The notes beneath the pieces were generated by a model. The model did not search any database. It saw only the letters and a program-made list of their open reading frames with translations, and was not told the origin of the DNA. Below, in pieces: positions 1 through 10,676 of a stretch of DNA of 30,606 bases (position 1 is its first letter; every line of letters starts with the position of its first letter). The stretch comes from Tubiluchus corallicola (lineage: Eukaryota; Priapulida; Priapulimorpha; Priapulimorphida; Tubiluchidae): assembly GCA_030141605.1 (NCBI GenBank), contig JAQGDQ010001664.1:1-30606 (forward strand), in the 5' to 3' direction. Both the position numbers and the translations under genes were made by a program.

Positions 1-442
1 ATAGGCAGCAAGCTTTAGGAATTGGTAATAATCAGAGGATTTTTCAATATTAAAGATTTTTACGGATCTGCAACTGGCAACAAGCTTTAGGAATTGGTAA
101 TAATCAAAGGATTTTTCAATATTAAAGATTTTTACGGATCTGCAACAGGCAGCAAGCTTTAGGAATTGGTAATAATCAAAGGATTTTTCAATATTAAAGA
201 TTTTTACGGATCTGCAACAGGCAGCAAGCTTTAGGAATTGGTAATAATCAAAGGATTTTTCAATATTAAAGATTTTTACGGATCTGGAATAGGCAGCAAG
301 TTTTAGGAATTGGTAATAATCAAAGGATTTTTCAATATTAAAGATTTTTACGGAGCTGCAACAGGCAGCAAGCTTTAGGAATTGGTAATAATCATATTGT
401 TTTTCAATATTAAAGATTTTTACGGAGCTGCAACAGGCAACA
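1..442 (-). repeat. 72-bp tandem array, left (inverted) arm
   Basis: About six head-to-tail copies of a 72-bp unit, containing GCAAGCTTTAGGAATTGGTA and ending in a TTTTTACGGATCTG block, run from the window start to about 442. The same unit occurs in reverse complement at 2000-2611, so this is one arm of a large inverted pair. Copies differ at a few positions (for example CAACAGG/CAACTGG and GATCTG/GAGCTG). The left end is cut by the window, so the array may be longer. Confidence 0.95.
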
Positions 443-753
443 AACAGACTAGACTTGGGGCCAAACTGTATCAGAGTGTTGTGTCTGGATAGTTGAAATT
501 TTCTGCATTAGCCGATTTCACGTAAGAGATACCGCGCATTGTTGAAGTGGAAACACTGCAGTTATTGATTGCTTTTTTCAGTCTTTTTTGTCAAATATCG
601 ATTTTTAATTTGTCTAAGGTACGCAAATGGATCGCATATATAATTTTGCGTAAGAAACCTACAAAAATTATTGACTACGATGTAATCCCTGCTCAGTAAG
701 AGCAGTTTTCCTTGAACCTATACAAAATGCAGCAAACTTTTATGGTCCTGAAA
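443..753. other. Unique spacer inside the inverted arrays
   Basis: No convincing exon, RNA gene or known element was seen between the left 72-bp array and the 40-bp array. It is ordinary AT-rich sequence with stop codons in all frames. Confidence 0.5.
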
Positions 754-1112
754 TCTGGAGCTTGAGGGCAGCACTGTGCACTTTGTGCGCCTGTCTGGAG
801 CTTGAGGGCAGCACTGTGCACTTGGTGCGGCTGTCTGGAGCTTGAGGGCAGCACTGTGCACTTTGTACGCATGTCTGGAGCTTGAGGGCAGCACTGTGCA
901 CTTGGTGCGCCTGTCTGGAGCTTGAGGGCAGCACTGTGCACTTTGTACGCCTGTCTGGAGCTTCAGGGCAGCACTGTGCACTTGGTGCGCCTGTCTGGAG
1001 CTTGAGGGCAGCACTGTGCACTTTGTACGCCTGTCTGGAGCTTCAGGGCAGCACTGTGCACTTGGTGCGCCTGTCTGGAGCTTGAGGGCAGCACTGTGCA
1101 TTTTGTATGCCT
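754..1112 (+). repeat. 40-bp tandem array with an 80-bp higher-order period
   Basis: Nine copies of a 40-bp unit built on CTGGAGCTTGAGGGCAGCAC, starting near 754 and stepping by exactly 40 bp. Units alternate between a CTTTGT and a CTTGGT version after GCACTGTGCA, so the true period is a dimer of 80 bp. It is much more GC-rich than its surroundings. Because 40 is not a multiple of 3, every frame is cycled through. Long open frames on the minus strand here result from the unit lacking stops and are not evidence of a gene. Confidence 0.95.
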
Positions 1113-1999
1113 GCTGCTGCTGTGATTCATCTTTCAGTAATGCAGGCAGCATTTTGTAAACAGTTGGGACTTAGTGGTGGCTTCGTTTGTGAGCAGGAAT
1201 GCAGATACTGTGAATTTTTCCTGGCTGATGAAGCCACACATGTGTGCACGTGACCAAAGACAAAATTTTGCTGTTAAGTGCTAAAAACTTGCGTCCGGTT
1301 TTCTAAAATTTGGGGAAATAATTATATGTGTAAAGTGGTTGTTAAACACACAATTAAAGACTGTGTGCACTTTGTTTGTGGCTACGATGTGATAGTTCCT
1401 GCAATGCTAACCAAGTGCTGTCCGTGTTGGTCTGTGATGTAGTGAATCTTGAGGTAGTAAAAGATGGCGATCAGCAATTGAACGGGGATTCTGCCATTTC
1501 GTGCATAACGTCATGGCTTCTTTTTGCTCATGCTGAAACCCCTGCTCAAAGAGTGACTAGCAGGCGGGCTAAGGTTCCCCCACTCTTATGTAAAGTTTAT
1601 AGCCATGTTTGTAGATAAATAACCCCAGTTAAACGACAGTTTAGTTGGAATTGGTTTAATTCCAATACCTGATCGAACAAAAGCATTACTTATGCATCTA
1701 TTGCGGCAGTAGTGACCAGCCAGCCAAATTTAAAAGTTCACTGTTACCTGCTAAAATTCAGTAACGGAAAACTCTAAATTAACACAAATTTGTAAGTCAC
1801 TCTTTTGAGTTTTTTGTGACTCACGAATTAGTTCGATTTCGCTAAATGGAAATCTCCGTTAATATGTACTTTCGAATGTTTTTGAAATAGAACGATTTAG
1901 CACAATTTCAGTTTAAGGTAGTTCTCTTTGTGTTCTGTCTCTGCCATAATAGCAGGCTTTTTCATACCGACAAAACTAGCGGCTGAACGATAATTTGAC
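1113..1999. other. Unique spacer, right part
   Basis: Sequence between the 40-bp array and the right 72-bp array. One 80-codon open frame (1376-1618) shows no domain or splice context that I recognise. I see nothing else to annotate. Confidence 0.5.
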
Positions 2000-2611
2000 A
2001 AAAATCTTTAATATTGAAAAATCCTTTGATTATTACCAATTCCTAAAGCTTGCTGCCAGTTGCAGATCCGTAAAAATCTTTAATATTGAAAAATCCTTTG
2101 ATTATTACCAATTCCTAAAACTTGTTGCCTATTGCAGATCCGTAAAAATCTTTAATATTGAAAAATCCTTTGATTATTACCAATTCCTAAAACCTGTTGC
2201 CTGTTGCAGATCCGTAAAAATCTTTAATATTGAAAAATCCTTTGATTATTACCAATTCCTAAAGCTTGCTGCCAGTTGCAGATCCGTAAAAATCTTTAAT
2301 ATTGAAAAATCCTTTGATTATTACCAATTCCTAAAACTTGCTGCCTGTTGCAGATCCGTAAAAATCTTTAATATTGAAAAATCCTTTGATTATTACCAAT
2401 TCCTAAAGCTTGCTGCCAGTTGCAGATCCGTAAAAATCTTTAATATTGAAAAATCCTTTGACTATTACCAATTCCTAAAGCTTGCTGCCTATTGCAGATC
2501 CGTAAAAATCTTTAATATTGAAAAATCCTTTGATTATTACCAATTCCTAAAGCTTGCTGCCTATTGCAGATCCGTAAAAATCTTTAATATTGAAAAATCC
2601 TTTGATTATTA
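2000..2611 (+). repeat. 72-bp tandem array, right arm
   Basis: About 8.5 copies of the same 72-bp unit as at 1-442, in the opposite orientation. As 72 is divisible by 3 and the unit has no stop in one frame, the array reads as one open frame of 24-residue repeats (IFNIEKSFDYYQFLK core) from 1995 to 2627. I interpret that frame as a by-product: there is no flanking exon structure, and copies vary without obvious codon-position bias. Confidence 0.95.
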
Positions 2612-3433
2612 TGAATGTATAAGGTGATGTGCACCTTAATAAAGAAAAAAGTAGTTTGTATGAGTCATCATCCACATTGGCAATATATTTAGTATAGGCA
2701 GATGGCAGGAGATGTGATAAGGTTATTATAACGCAGGGTGGGAAGGTAATTTTGTCATGATATCGTTACGTGAATTCACGCTTTTTTCAACTTCACGCTT
2801 TTTTCAACTTCAAGCTTTTCTCACACCTATGTGCCAGCAACAGATAATGCTACTGCTGATGCCAGTAGAGTCCACTGATGGTTTCCCGTTAATTAACACG
2901 AGTGACGTTGTTGCCTGTTCTTGGGAGGAGGAAGAATAAGATCTACAAAAAGCTACGTTGGTGTGACATCGTTAGCAATATGAGGGGTTGGTAGGTGGCG
3001 AGGCATACGATAACGCCATATTAGCGGAAGGCAGGTCTTCGAAATCAGCCGAAAACTTGATATCGTTATGCGTGGATGGCCCCTAACAATGCATTACTAA
3101 TTTTGCAAAAACTCTGCATCATGCAGTACGGATGGTAAGTTCAAAGTTGCCCAAATGGTAAGTGACAATCACCAATAAGCTTTTTCACGGTTCCGGCGAT
3201 TGATGATGATCGTGAAAATGTCAAAGGTTAAGTGACCAGACAACGTATTTGTATACACTTGACAACGACCCGTAGCACATGCTGTTGTAATAGTAATAGT
3301 TTTAACAGCTAGCTAGAGTCTTACCTAGTTCATTTTCTCCTGTTTCCAAGCAAGATCCTGCTAGTAAATCACTCTACGCACAGACTAGTCACTAGTGCAT
3401 AATTAAGTAAAATCCACATAAAACAATTGAAGT
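2612..3433. other. Intergenic or intronic DNA, nothing recognised
   Basis: AT-rich unique sequence. The only structure seen is a short direct repeat of TTCACGCTTTTTTCAAC near 2774-2805. If the LIM-protein gene on the minus strand extends leftwards, this lies in its intron. Confidence 0.4.
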
Positions 3434-3775
3434 CACTGAACTGATGCGGCAGATGGCTTTGCTTTACCCACATGCCACTCTGTAGTTAAGGCGTGTTGCT
3501 GTGGTACACTTAACCTTTGGCCTACAGCAACTGCGCGCGTGCGCACAACGAAACTGTGAAAAGGACTATTCTTTACTATCCAGAACACATACTATACAAT
3601 AGTCTTATTACAAATTCGAGCACAAGCTTTCACGAACTGATGCAGCAATGGTTTTGCTTTACCCACATGTCACGTGACATAATGCAGTTAAGATGCATTA
3701 CTGTGGCACACTTAACCTTTTCGCCTGCAGCAACTGTGCGTACGCCAGCGAAACTGCGAAAAGGATTATTATCAA
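3434..3775 (+). repeat. Diverged ~197-bp tandem duplication
   Basis: The segment starting CACTGAACTGATGCGGCAGA at 3434 is repeated from 3631 (CACGAACTGATGCAGCAATG). Both copies share TTTGCTTTACCCACATG, ACACTTAACCTTT and CAGCAACTG landmarks in the same order. The copies are clearly diverged, so the duplication is not recent. An open frame across it (3517-3843) has no recognisable domain. Confidence 0.75.
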
Positions 3776-3879
3776 CATTTTCACGCGGTGAGCGGGTGTC
3801 ATTTCCGCAACAAGAGTGCAATTGCTTAATCGAAGCGTTCTGACAGTAGCACGGCAGATTCAGTAAAAACATGCTAGAG

Positions 3880-4361
3880 CAGAGGTGTGCAAATCATTTG
3901 ACTAGCTGGGCCACATTAAACTTTCCCGCAATTCCTGTGGGCCACAGGCAGTTTGATCAAGGAGCCAAGTACAGAAGGGCCTAATAACGAATTTTTTGCA
4001 TCCGACCTGCGTACATCATTACTACTACACTCAATAAACTATTTTAGAAGTTATTAAAATTTATATTACAAATCATATATTTCTACTTTCGGGACAGATA
4101 GTGGTAATTTCATTACAATGCATATTAGTAATGTGTATCACACAGTCTGTGTAGTACAGTGACATTAAGCTACAACCGTCTTGTAAGGGTTAATGGCATC
4201 CGATCTAGTAGAAAAAACTACCCGCACTATCTTTGGGATCGTGGCACGGACTTCAGCTGGATACACTCAATTAATCGCCCGGGCCGCACTTTCATTAGGT
4301 TGACAAATCTCTTCGTGGGCCGCACAAATTCTCTCGGCGGGCCGCAGTTTGCACACCCCTG
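3880..4361. mobile_element. hAT-family MITE with perfect 8-bp target duplication
   Basis: A 482-bp non-autonomous element. Its ends are CAGAGGTGTGCAAA and, inverted, TTTGCACACCCCTG, with GGGCCGC-rich subterminal sequence typical of hAT MITEs. It is flanked on both sides by the identical 8-bp TGCTAGAG (3872-3879 and 4362-4369), the target-site length expected of hAT transposases. It contains no transposase; the 79-codon frame at 4159-4398 is inside it and is not a gene. Confidence 0.9.
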
Positions 4362-4880
4362 TGCTAGAGTACCCACTAACGGATTGAACAAGTGCTGATG
4401 AGATTGCAGACTGAGCTCAAAGTGCTGGAGATTACGTTCAATTACGTTACTTCCGTTACTATCATTGATTAGGTTAAGCTTCCCATGTTAATGGAAGCAA
4501 AAAGCAAGAGAAAGCTAAGTTTGAAACTGGTAAAGAATTTTAGTCGATTTACGCTAGAAAAATGCATTAGAATTAAGTATTAATAATGACAATTTAGTTT
4601 CCGGTACTTTAACTTCAAAAGGAACGGCCGTTGCACGTATATAGGGCCTCCGGTTTTCCGCTCCAAAATCGACCAAATTGCGTTTCAAAGAATCGTCAAT
4701 TCCGTTTTAATTCCGCTTCACAAAATTCAAAGCTACACGGCGCTGTTTATCATCAAATTATGTGATGCGCAGCGGCCGTGGCTACGCCATTGTTATATTT
4801 AATGGAGATCAAATGATCAATAACAGTTTAGGCCTAGAAGGACTACAGAATTAAACCTTTAAATGACAGTTTGGTTATTT
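4362..4880. other. Unannotated non-coding DNA
   Basis: Between two hAT-like elements. No exon, RNA gene or repeat was recognised beyond AT-rich unique sequence. Confidence 0.4.
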
Positions 4881-5390
4881 CAGGGATGAGTATGACAACT
4901 TGTAAAAAACTCTGAAATAGGCCAGGGGTTTGGGGACCGCATAAGCCCCGCATGGTTGTTAAAGGGAGCGAAGCAACAAATTGCAATTTTGTGACCGTAG
5001 AGAGCCTCTAAGCGGACCTAGAATATCAATTATCTTGCTTCATGCATAATTTAAAATACCCAACTATCAAGGATACATGATACCTAATTGTCTCAAAAAC
5101 GCCTAAGTACTGGCCGCTCCTATGTAAAAGTATATAAAAACTGTCTGCAATTGACTCAAATAAATCTGCACAATTGATTCTATATTTTTATACATAGAGA
5201 TATACACGTGGTTACACTGATGTACGTGATGTAAACAAAGTGACGGCCTGCCAACTAGCGGTCAGTTTGGGAAATAACGTGCCGGGTCCGTAAAAATTTT
5301 CTCAGCGAATTTACGCGATTTACAAAAATGGCACTACTGGTCTTCCAAAATCTCGGAATTCCGCGTATCCGTGGAAAATTCTCATCCCTG
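4881..5390. mobile_element. hAT-like MITE (CAGGGATGAG ends)
   Basis: The element begins CAGGGATGAG at 4881 and ends CTCATCCCTG at 5390, giving a perfect 10-bp terminal inverted repeat. A TTATTT sequence flanks both ends (6 of the 8 bp expected for hAT, or 7 if the boundary is shifted by one). It has no coding capacity. An internal part (about 5090-5270) is related, in reverse complement, to DNA at about 25,120-25,240. Confidence 0.75.
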
Positions 5391-5635
5391 TTATTTTGGT
5401 GTTATTCAATCATTGGCACCCGTTGACTAATTTTACTGATGAAAGCAGGTACGGCTCAACTCGTCCGCCATCGGTGACCAAGATCAAAATGGCCGTACAT
5501 CAAATTGCGAACACATAATATTATAGTGCTGTAAAGATACACCTAGATCATAATACATGTCATGATACTAACCCCACGATATGATACGCATCACGATACA
5601 CCCGAGTTAGCGTTTGAGGGTTTTATAAAAAAGTT
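5391..5635. other. Short unique interval
   Basis: No gene-like signal was seen. A few ATGATAC/CATGATAC words recur around 5540-5600 without forming an array. Confidence 0.35.
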
Positions 5636-5785
5636 AGATGAAGCCATTGATAATAAATGCTAAACATATTACCAGATGAAGCCATTGATAATAAGTGCAA
5701 ACATATCACCAGATGAAGCCATTGATAATAAGTGCTAAACATATTACCAGATGAAGCCATTGATAATAAGTGCTAAACATATTGT
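5636..5785 (+). repeat. 38-bp tandem repeat, four copies
   Basis: The unit starts AGATGAAGCCATTGATAATA and recurs at 5636, 5674, 5711 and 5749. The third step is shortened to 37 bp by a one-base deletion. It is non-coding. Confidence 0.95.
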
Positions 5786-6000
5786 ATCACTCAACAGTTT
5801 TAGGATTGTTAAATGCTAAAATAACTCGATAAACTGTTGGATTTTTAATTATTACATGTGTAATGTGTTGGTTATTGTTTGCATTGTAAGCCTCCAGAAA
5901 AACAAAATGTATCGATACTTTAGGTTTAAAAGTTGCTTGTACATTTTCTGGTTCATTTTTGTCACTTTGCAAGTTTACATGTAAACAACATAGTTAACCT

Positions 6001-6028
6001 GTCTCTCTCTCTCCCTCCCTCCCTCCCT

Positions 6029-6122
<94 letters not shown>

Positions 6123-6125
6123 GTC
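6001..6125. repeat. (CT)n/(CCCT)n microsatellite
   Basis: A CTCC-type start (6011-6037) is followed by about 80 bp of pure CT dinucleotide. On the minus strand this is a GA tract, about 390 bp downstream of the splice donor of the LIM-protein exon, hence probably intronic. Any open frame over it is low-complexity Ser-Leu and not a protein. Confidence 0.98.
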
Positions 6126-6518
6126 TCTCTCTCCCCCTACAGAATAAACACCTTGTATTTTCAACCTCTATGACAGCTAGTAGTGTCTGTGTTACGTCAA
6201 CTACTGCTCACTGCACTGATTGTTACGTATCTACAGTAAACTCTACAGCTGCAGCTTGAATCACTTCACATCATTTTTATCAACATACGGTCATTCGTGT
6301 GCTAATTTGCTAAATATCATTGACTCTCATATTATCACTATACGGGAACACTTTGGCAACACGCATATCATAATATAAGATATCACTACGTGTTGATGGA
6401 TCATTACACGCCTATGACATTACAATTAGAACTTTGAGATTACGGATAAACAAGGTTATGATACGTAAGAAAATATTCTGATATTTCTAAACGGTTTAAG
6501 ATAGATTTCAACACTTAC

Positions 6519-7740
6519 CAAAAAATTCCCCCTCCTTTTCGCTGTCCGACGATCCCCCCATTTCACACTCCAGTTGCTCGGTAAGCGCCGCGATTTTCCT
6601 TTCCGCCTCGGTGGGTCCTTTCGGCTTCGGAGGCGTGATGCTGTACGGAAGAGGCAACTTAGCTTTTTGTCCATACTGTGGCGAGTGAAACTTTTGCACA
6701 GCGGGTACCGGCGTCCTCGCGGTGCCGTTTGTGAACCGGTTTGAGGCGTTGTACACCGAGCTGAACGTGTTCGGTGGTTGACTGAAAGCCGTGCTCGTGC
6801 TGTGTTTATAAGACGAGACGGGCTGCGGCGGCGGCAAGCGCGGCGACGGCAAGGGCGAGTGATTGATCGAATCAGTCGAATAAAACGTGTCGCGCTGGGG
6901 ACTGTCACTTCGCGAATTTTGTATGCATCGTTCGTAAGCGGCCGCGGCGGCCGCAACGTTCGACTTCACTTGTGGCTTGGCTTGCATGATCGGCCTGCCC
7001 AAATTGTCGATGGGCCGTCCGAGACAGGAGACACTGTTTCGAGGACTAGCGTGTTGAGAGTCCTGCGAATCGACGCTAGATTCTCGTGAGCTCGTGCGTC
7101 CAAACGGTCCGGGATCGCTGATGTCAGAATGTACGATCACGCTCGACTGCGGGCTGGAGCTGCCGGACTGCATTATGGACGATCGAGGACTCGACGAATC
7201 GTATATCTGATTGACCACGGTTAGCGGTCGAGATGGACTGTGAACCGGACTAGCGACACTTTCTCTGGGACTACCGTGCGGACTCGATCGTGAGATACCG
7301 GGATCGAGCCGATACTGGTATCCCGGATGAGGCGGCGGTGCGTTTCCTTTCAACGCACTCGCTCTGGGACTAACGCTGACGACATTGTACCTTTTACTTA
7401 AACTAGCCGCTCCGTTTGCAACAGACGGCTGAAATTTGGATGAACCAGACAATGCGTTCCCGTACGAATCTGACTTACTACTCGGAGACGCATGACCATC
7501 TACTACTATTCGCGCAAAACGCATGGGGCTGTTACTTCTCGGACTAGCCATTCCGAAGCTTCCCGGCGAGCCGGAACGATAGTCCTGTTCCATATAGTTG
7601 TAGACGTCGCGCTTTTTCTGAAAGTCGTGCGAAGAATGAGGAGAGTTTCTTAAAACGCCCTTGGCTTCGGCTTCCAGTATGCTTAAATCCTCCATGAACT
7701 TTGTGGCTTCGCGGCCCAGTTCTTCACCGTAGTCCGTCAT
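6519..7740 (-). CDS. Ajuba/LIMD1/WTIP-family LIM protein, N-terminal exon (partial)
   Basis: This coding exon gives the first ~407 residues of an Ajuba-family adaptor, a class that acts at cell junctions, in Hippo signalling (LATS binding) and in mRNA-silencing bodies. The N-terminus (residues 1-17, DYGEELGREATKFMEDL) matches the conserved start of LIMD1-type proteins. The middle is long, Ser/Pro-rich and probably disordered, with at least 15 Ser-Pro sites and an Ala run near residue 270. The end has the pre-LIM helix (TEAERKIAALTEQLECEM), then EFFG, where the family's first LIM domain begins. Reading stops at a minus-strand donor, G|GTAAGT, at 6518. An acceptor (TTTCAG) at 7768-7766 places ATG 7740 shortly after 5' UTR, which argues against the longer upstream start at 7821. 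The three LIM domains must lie on exons further left; none was found in the window. Family assignment is firm, the exact paralogue is not. Confidence 0.88.
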
Positions 7741-7765
7741 CGCGAGGATCAACCGAATCTTCAAT
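7741..7765 (-). other. 5' UTR part of the LIM-protein exon
   Basis: Twenty-five bases lie between the inferred acceptor (CAG, minus strand, 7768-7766) and ATG 7740. The polypyrimidine-rich TTTTGATTTCAG upstream supports a splice site here, so the promoter and first non-coding exon should lie to the right, somewhere between 7.8 and about 14 kb. Confidence 0.65.
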
Positions 7766-8372
7766 CTGAAATCAAAATTTAGCAAAAATGCTACTGAATG
7801 CTTCATCAATTTGCAAAACACTTTTTTCTTTTACTTGGGAAATCTGCCAGTGAAAGTAGATATATATAAATATATATATATGTTTATTGACTGATAACGA
7901 GATAGTCGAACATGATACTTTAGTTCAGTCCATAGATCACTACAAAAAAAGGACTTTTGATCATATAACATGATCACTACTGTCAAAAAATAACTGAAGA
8001 ATTATTCACAAATTCTCACTACACACTTGTTATCGCCTAACATGATGATTACTGTCCAAAAATCGCTAAACAGTTATTTACAAATTCACAATATGACTTT
8101 GGGTTTCCATTGAAAAATTCATGCAAATCGTCGAAGCTCAGTTCAGTGTTATCTTCACGAAGGTGATTCGTAAGTGGCATAGATATGTGAAGAACTTGTA
8201 CATAAGAATGGCCGAACTTGCAGAAAGCTCAGCATTTGCGGAGCAATTAGACGGAATTGAACAGTAAGACTGAATGAAATGAACAGCATTGAAAGTTTAA
8301 CGCTATTCGAGTATCCGAGGTCATTTACCATTTCGTGTATTTAGTACATTCTAAGGAAAAGTTTCTTTGCAT
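7766..8372. other. Probable 5' intron of the LIM-protein gene
   Basis: No exon was recognised. There is a short AT microsatellite at about 7858-7880. A pair of related sequences (about 7925-7990 and 8030-8060, with ACATGATSACTACTGTC) suggests a small old duplication. Confidence 0.4.
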
Positions 8373-8917
8373 AAGAAACCGGACGATTTTTTAGACTCAA
8401 TCTCATTTTAATTTTACTGTCCAAAATATACATTTTGTCGCCTATAAAAGTTAATAATTGTTCCTTATATTTGAATAATTAGCTTAGATAGTTAATTAAC
8501 GGCAACCGAACACAGCTATAGCTTACGTCAGAAACTACCCACAGTTTGTGCCTTGGCAGGCATCTTCCCTTGCGCATCAAGCACGTTTGCGTAAGTGTTA
8601 CTGCTTAAACGCATGGTGTCACGAAAATGGGCTCTACATCATATGACGGCATGAAACTAACACTGCAGTTCATGATCATGCTTATCACGGTACCGCCTTC
8701 TATTTGTCGGCCACGCGCACGTGACAAAAAGGCGCCGCTGCCAATCTTAGTAAATTCGCTTTTTCGCGCGTAGCTTTGAAAGTTTAACGAAATTTGAGTT
8801 TCCGAGGTTATTATTATTTAATCTAAGCTGTGATTTAAAAAAAAGCTATTGTAGTTTTTAATATTTTAGAGCATTCTTTATTCTGAACTCGTGTTTACAC
8901 AATCGTGCGCTTTTCCT
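8373..8917. mobile_element. TTAA-type MITE, copy 1
   Basis: A member of a four-copy family in this window. The right end is intact, ACAATCGTGCGCTTTTCCT followed by TTAA (8918-8921). The left end aligns with the others (ACCGGACGATTTTTTAGACT) but its TTAA has decayed. Internally it shares the AATCTCATTTTAATTTTACT and GTTAATTAACGGCAACCGAA landmarks with the other copies. It carries no transposase. Confidence 0.8.
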
Positions 8918-9437
8918 TTAATTATTTTAGATTATACAGTGTTATTTACTGCATGGGATACGTAATCAAAAGAACACAAAATTTCTGATTATAATGTAAC
9001 ACATGTAATGGACAAAAATAATACTGTATAATTATCTAGTAGCATTTGATTTCCGTCATCTGATGCCAGCCCAAACCACAAGAAAATTTAATCATAAAAA
9101 GTAAAAAACGTCTACATTACTTGGCCCAACAATACAAAACAGGGATGAATGGAAAGTCGAAGATCAACGAGACAGCAATTAAAACTAAGTGATTTGCATT
9201 CTAAAATGAGTTTCATTGGTGTTTTTTTTTATAAGAGTATTAATAGAAAAATAAGGATAGCATCGGCGTCTGATCCAAAATGCATGAGCTTCGTGGATTT
9301 AATGATTTGTGGCGTAGGAGTGTAACACACGGCTAAAATGCGTGACTCTATCTAATGCAGGAGACTTGGCGGGTCTCCTATTAACAATCAATAAACAGTG
9401 AAATTTTCGATATCTCTGGCAGAAAGTGAGAAATTTA

Positions 9438-10347
9438 GGCGCTATTACACTTTCGCACCTCCTAGTTTTTTCTAGGTTATTACTCGTTTCTAGGCTCGTA
9501 GGTCATTATTCTATTATTCTCACGTCATCAGTGAATGTTTCCGCTAATCTCGTGGTAATTTACTCATATATTTAGTGAATAATTACGTTGTATTCACAGT
9601 TCTACACTATACAGTTCGTATCGCCATCTTGTTTGTATGTGTAGTCACGTGACGAATTTCGTACTAGTTTATGCATTATCAGGGCCTAGCTTAAAAGGCA
9701 CGTGACACACTTTTATCTTAACCGCATTTACGAAATAAAGAAAAAACCTTTACTTTTATAACCTAATAATACTACATTATTAGAGACAAAAGAAGATTAT
9801 AAGAAGAAACAAAAATTCGGGAAATCTTTTGAAAAAAAGATAACGACTGACACAGGACTATAATGGCATTCTAGGTTTATACACTCATTATCACCACCAT
9901 TATTGCAGTGTTATTTTTATCATCATCATCATCACTACCACTATTCTGATGCCATTGAAACAGCGAAGATACCGCGATAAATATTTTACATTAATATTTT
10001 TGAAGTAGCGAGGGAACACTGTAATACTATACAAACTCCCGTGGCTGCCACCATAATAATCATAAATTATGCAAAGAAACTAAAAACACAGGTTAAGGGC
10101 CACATACGTCACTGCGCGAGAGCGATTGCGCATTATTGGTGTAAACACGGTTATTCACGTGGAGCTTCTTGCGTGTTGGTGACGGTAAGTAATGTATGAT
10201 TTTAATCTGGAATTATAAGGCCTATAAACCAATAATATTATGGGAATATGGTGTATATTACGCCTGTTGGTCTGCTTTCTGGCCTGCAGGCGTGAAAACA
10301 AACAATAGGCCAGAAAAAAGTAGGCGGTGCGAAAGTGTAATGGCGCC
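9438..10347. mobile_element. GGCGCTATTACAC MITE, copy 1 (910 bp)
   Basis: The terminal inverted repeats are GGCGCTATTACACTTTCGCA at the left and its complement at the right (one change near the tip, TGGCGCC). The flanking 8-mers GAAATTTA and AAAATTTA match at 7 of 8, suggesting an 8-bp target duplication. It is longer than copy 2 because the middle (about 9780-10010) is different sequence. It has no transposase; small frames at 10155-10381 lie inside it. Confidence 0.88.
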
Positions 10348-10676
10348 AAAATTTATGCACGGTTTTAAAGCTTATGAGTAATGGTACCATGAATGATCAA
10401 GACAAGTCACTAGTCAAATAATTATTTTAGATTATATCGGTATTCAAACTTTTTTCCATTTTTGCTTTCACTTGCCAAAGCTGTACGAGACCGAGTAAAC
10501 ATACAAAATGACTTTTCTCGACGTTGACGACTGCAGGTGGGAAAACTGCACATCATCAATTCAATTAAGTTTATTTATTTGTTCAAGTATGTGAAGAACG
10601 CATACATTGGCAAAATAAGCTATGATTTAACTACTGCACGAATAAATTAAAACACGGATACATACACCGTAGCAAT
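10348..10676. other. Unique DNA between two MITE copies
   Basis: 329 bp between related elements. No exon or RNA gene was seen. Confidence 0.4.

Noticed and set aside
718-1152. Overlapping 82-144-codon frames on the minus strand
   Set aside because: They are translations of the 40-bp array in all three frames; its lack of stop codons explains them.
5933-6259. 108-codon plus-strand frame with a Ser-Leu run
   Set aside because: It runs through the CT microsatellite and has no other gene signal.
6456-6956. 166-codon minus-strand frame and an opposing plus-strand frame (6778-7089)
   Set aside because: They are shadows in other frames of the well-supported LIM-protein exon.
7741-7821. Longer N-terminus of the LIM protein starting at 7821
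   Set aside because: A clear splice acceptor lies between it and ATG 7740, and family similarity begins at ATG 7740.
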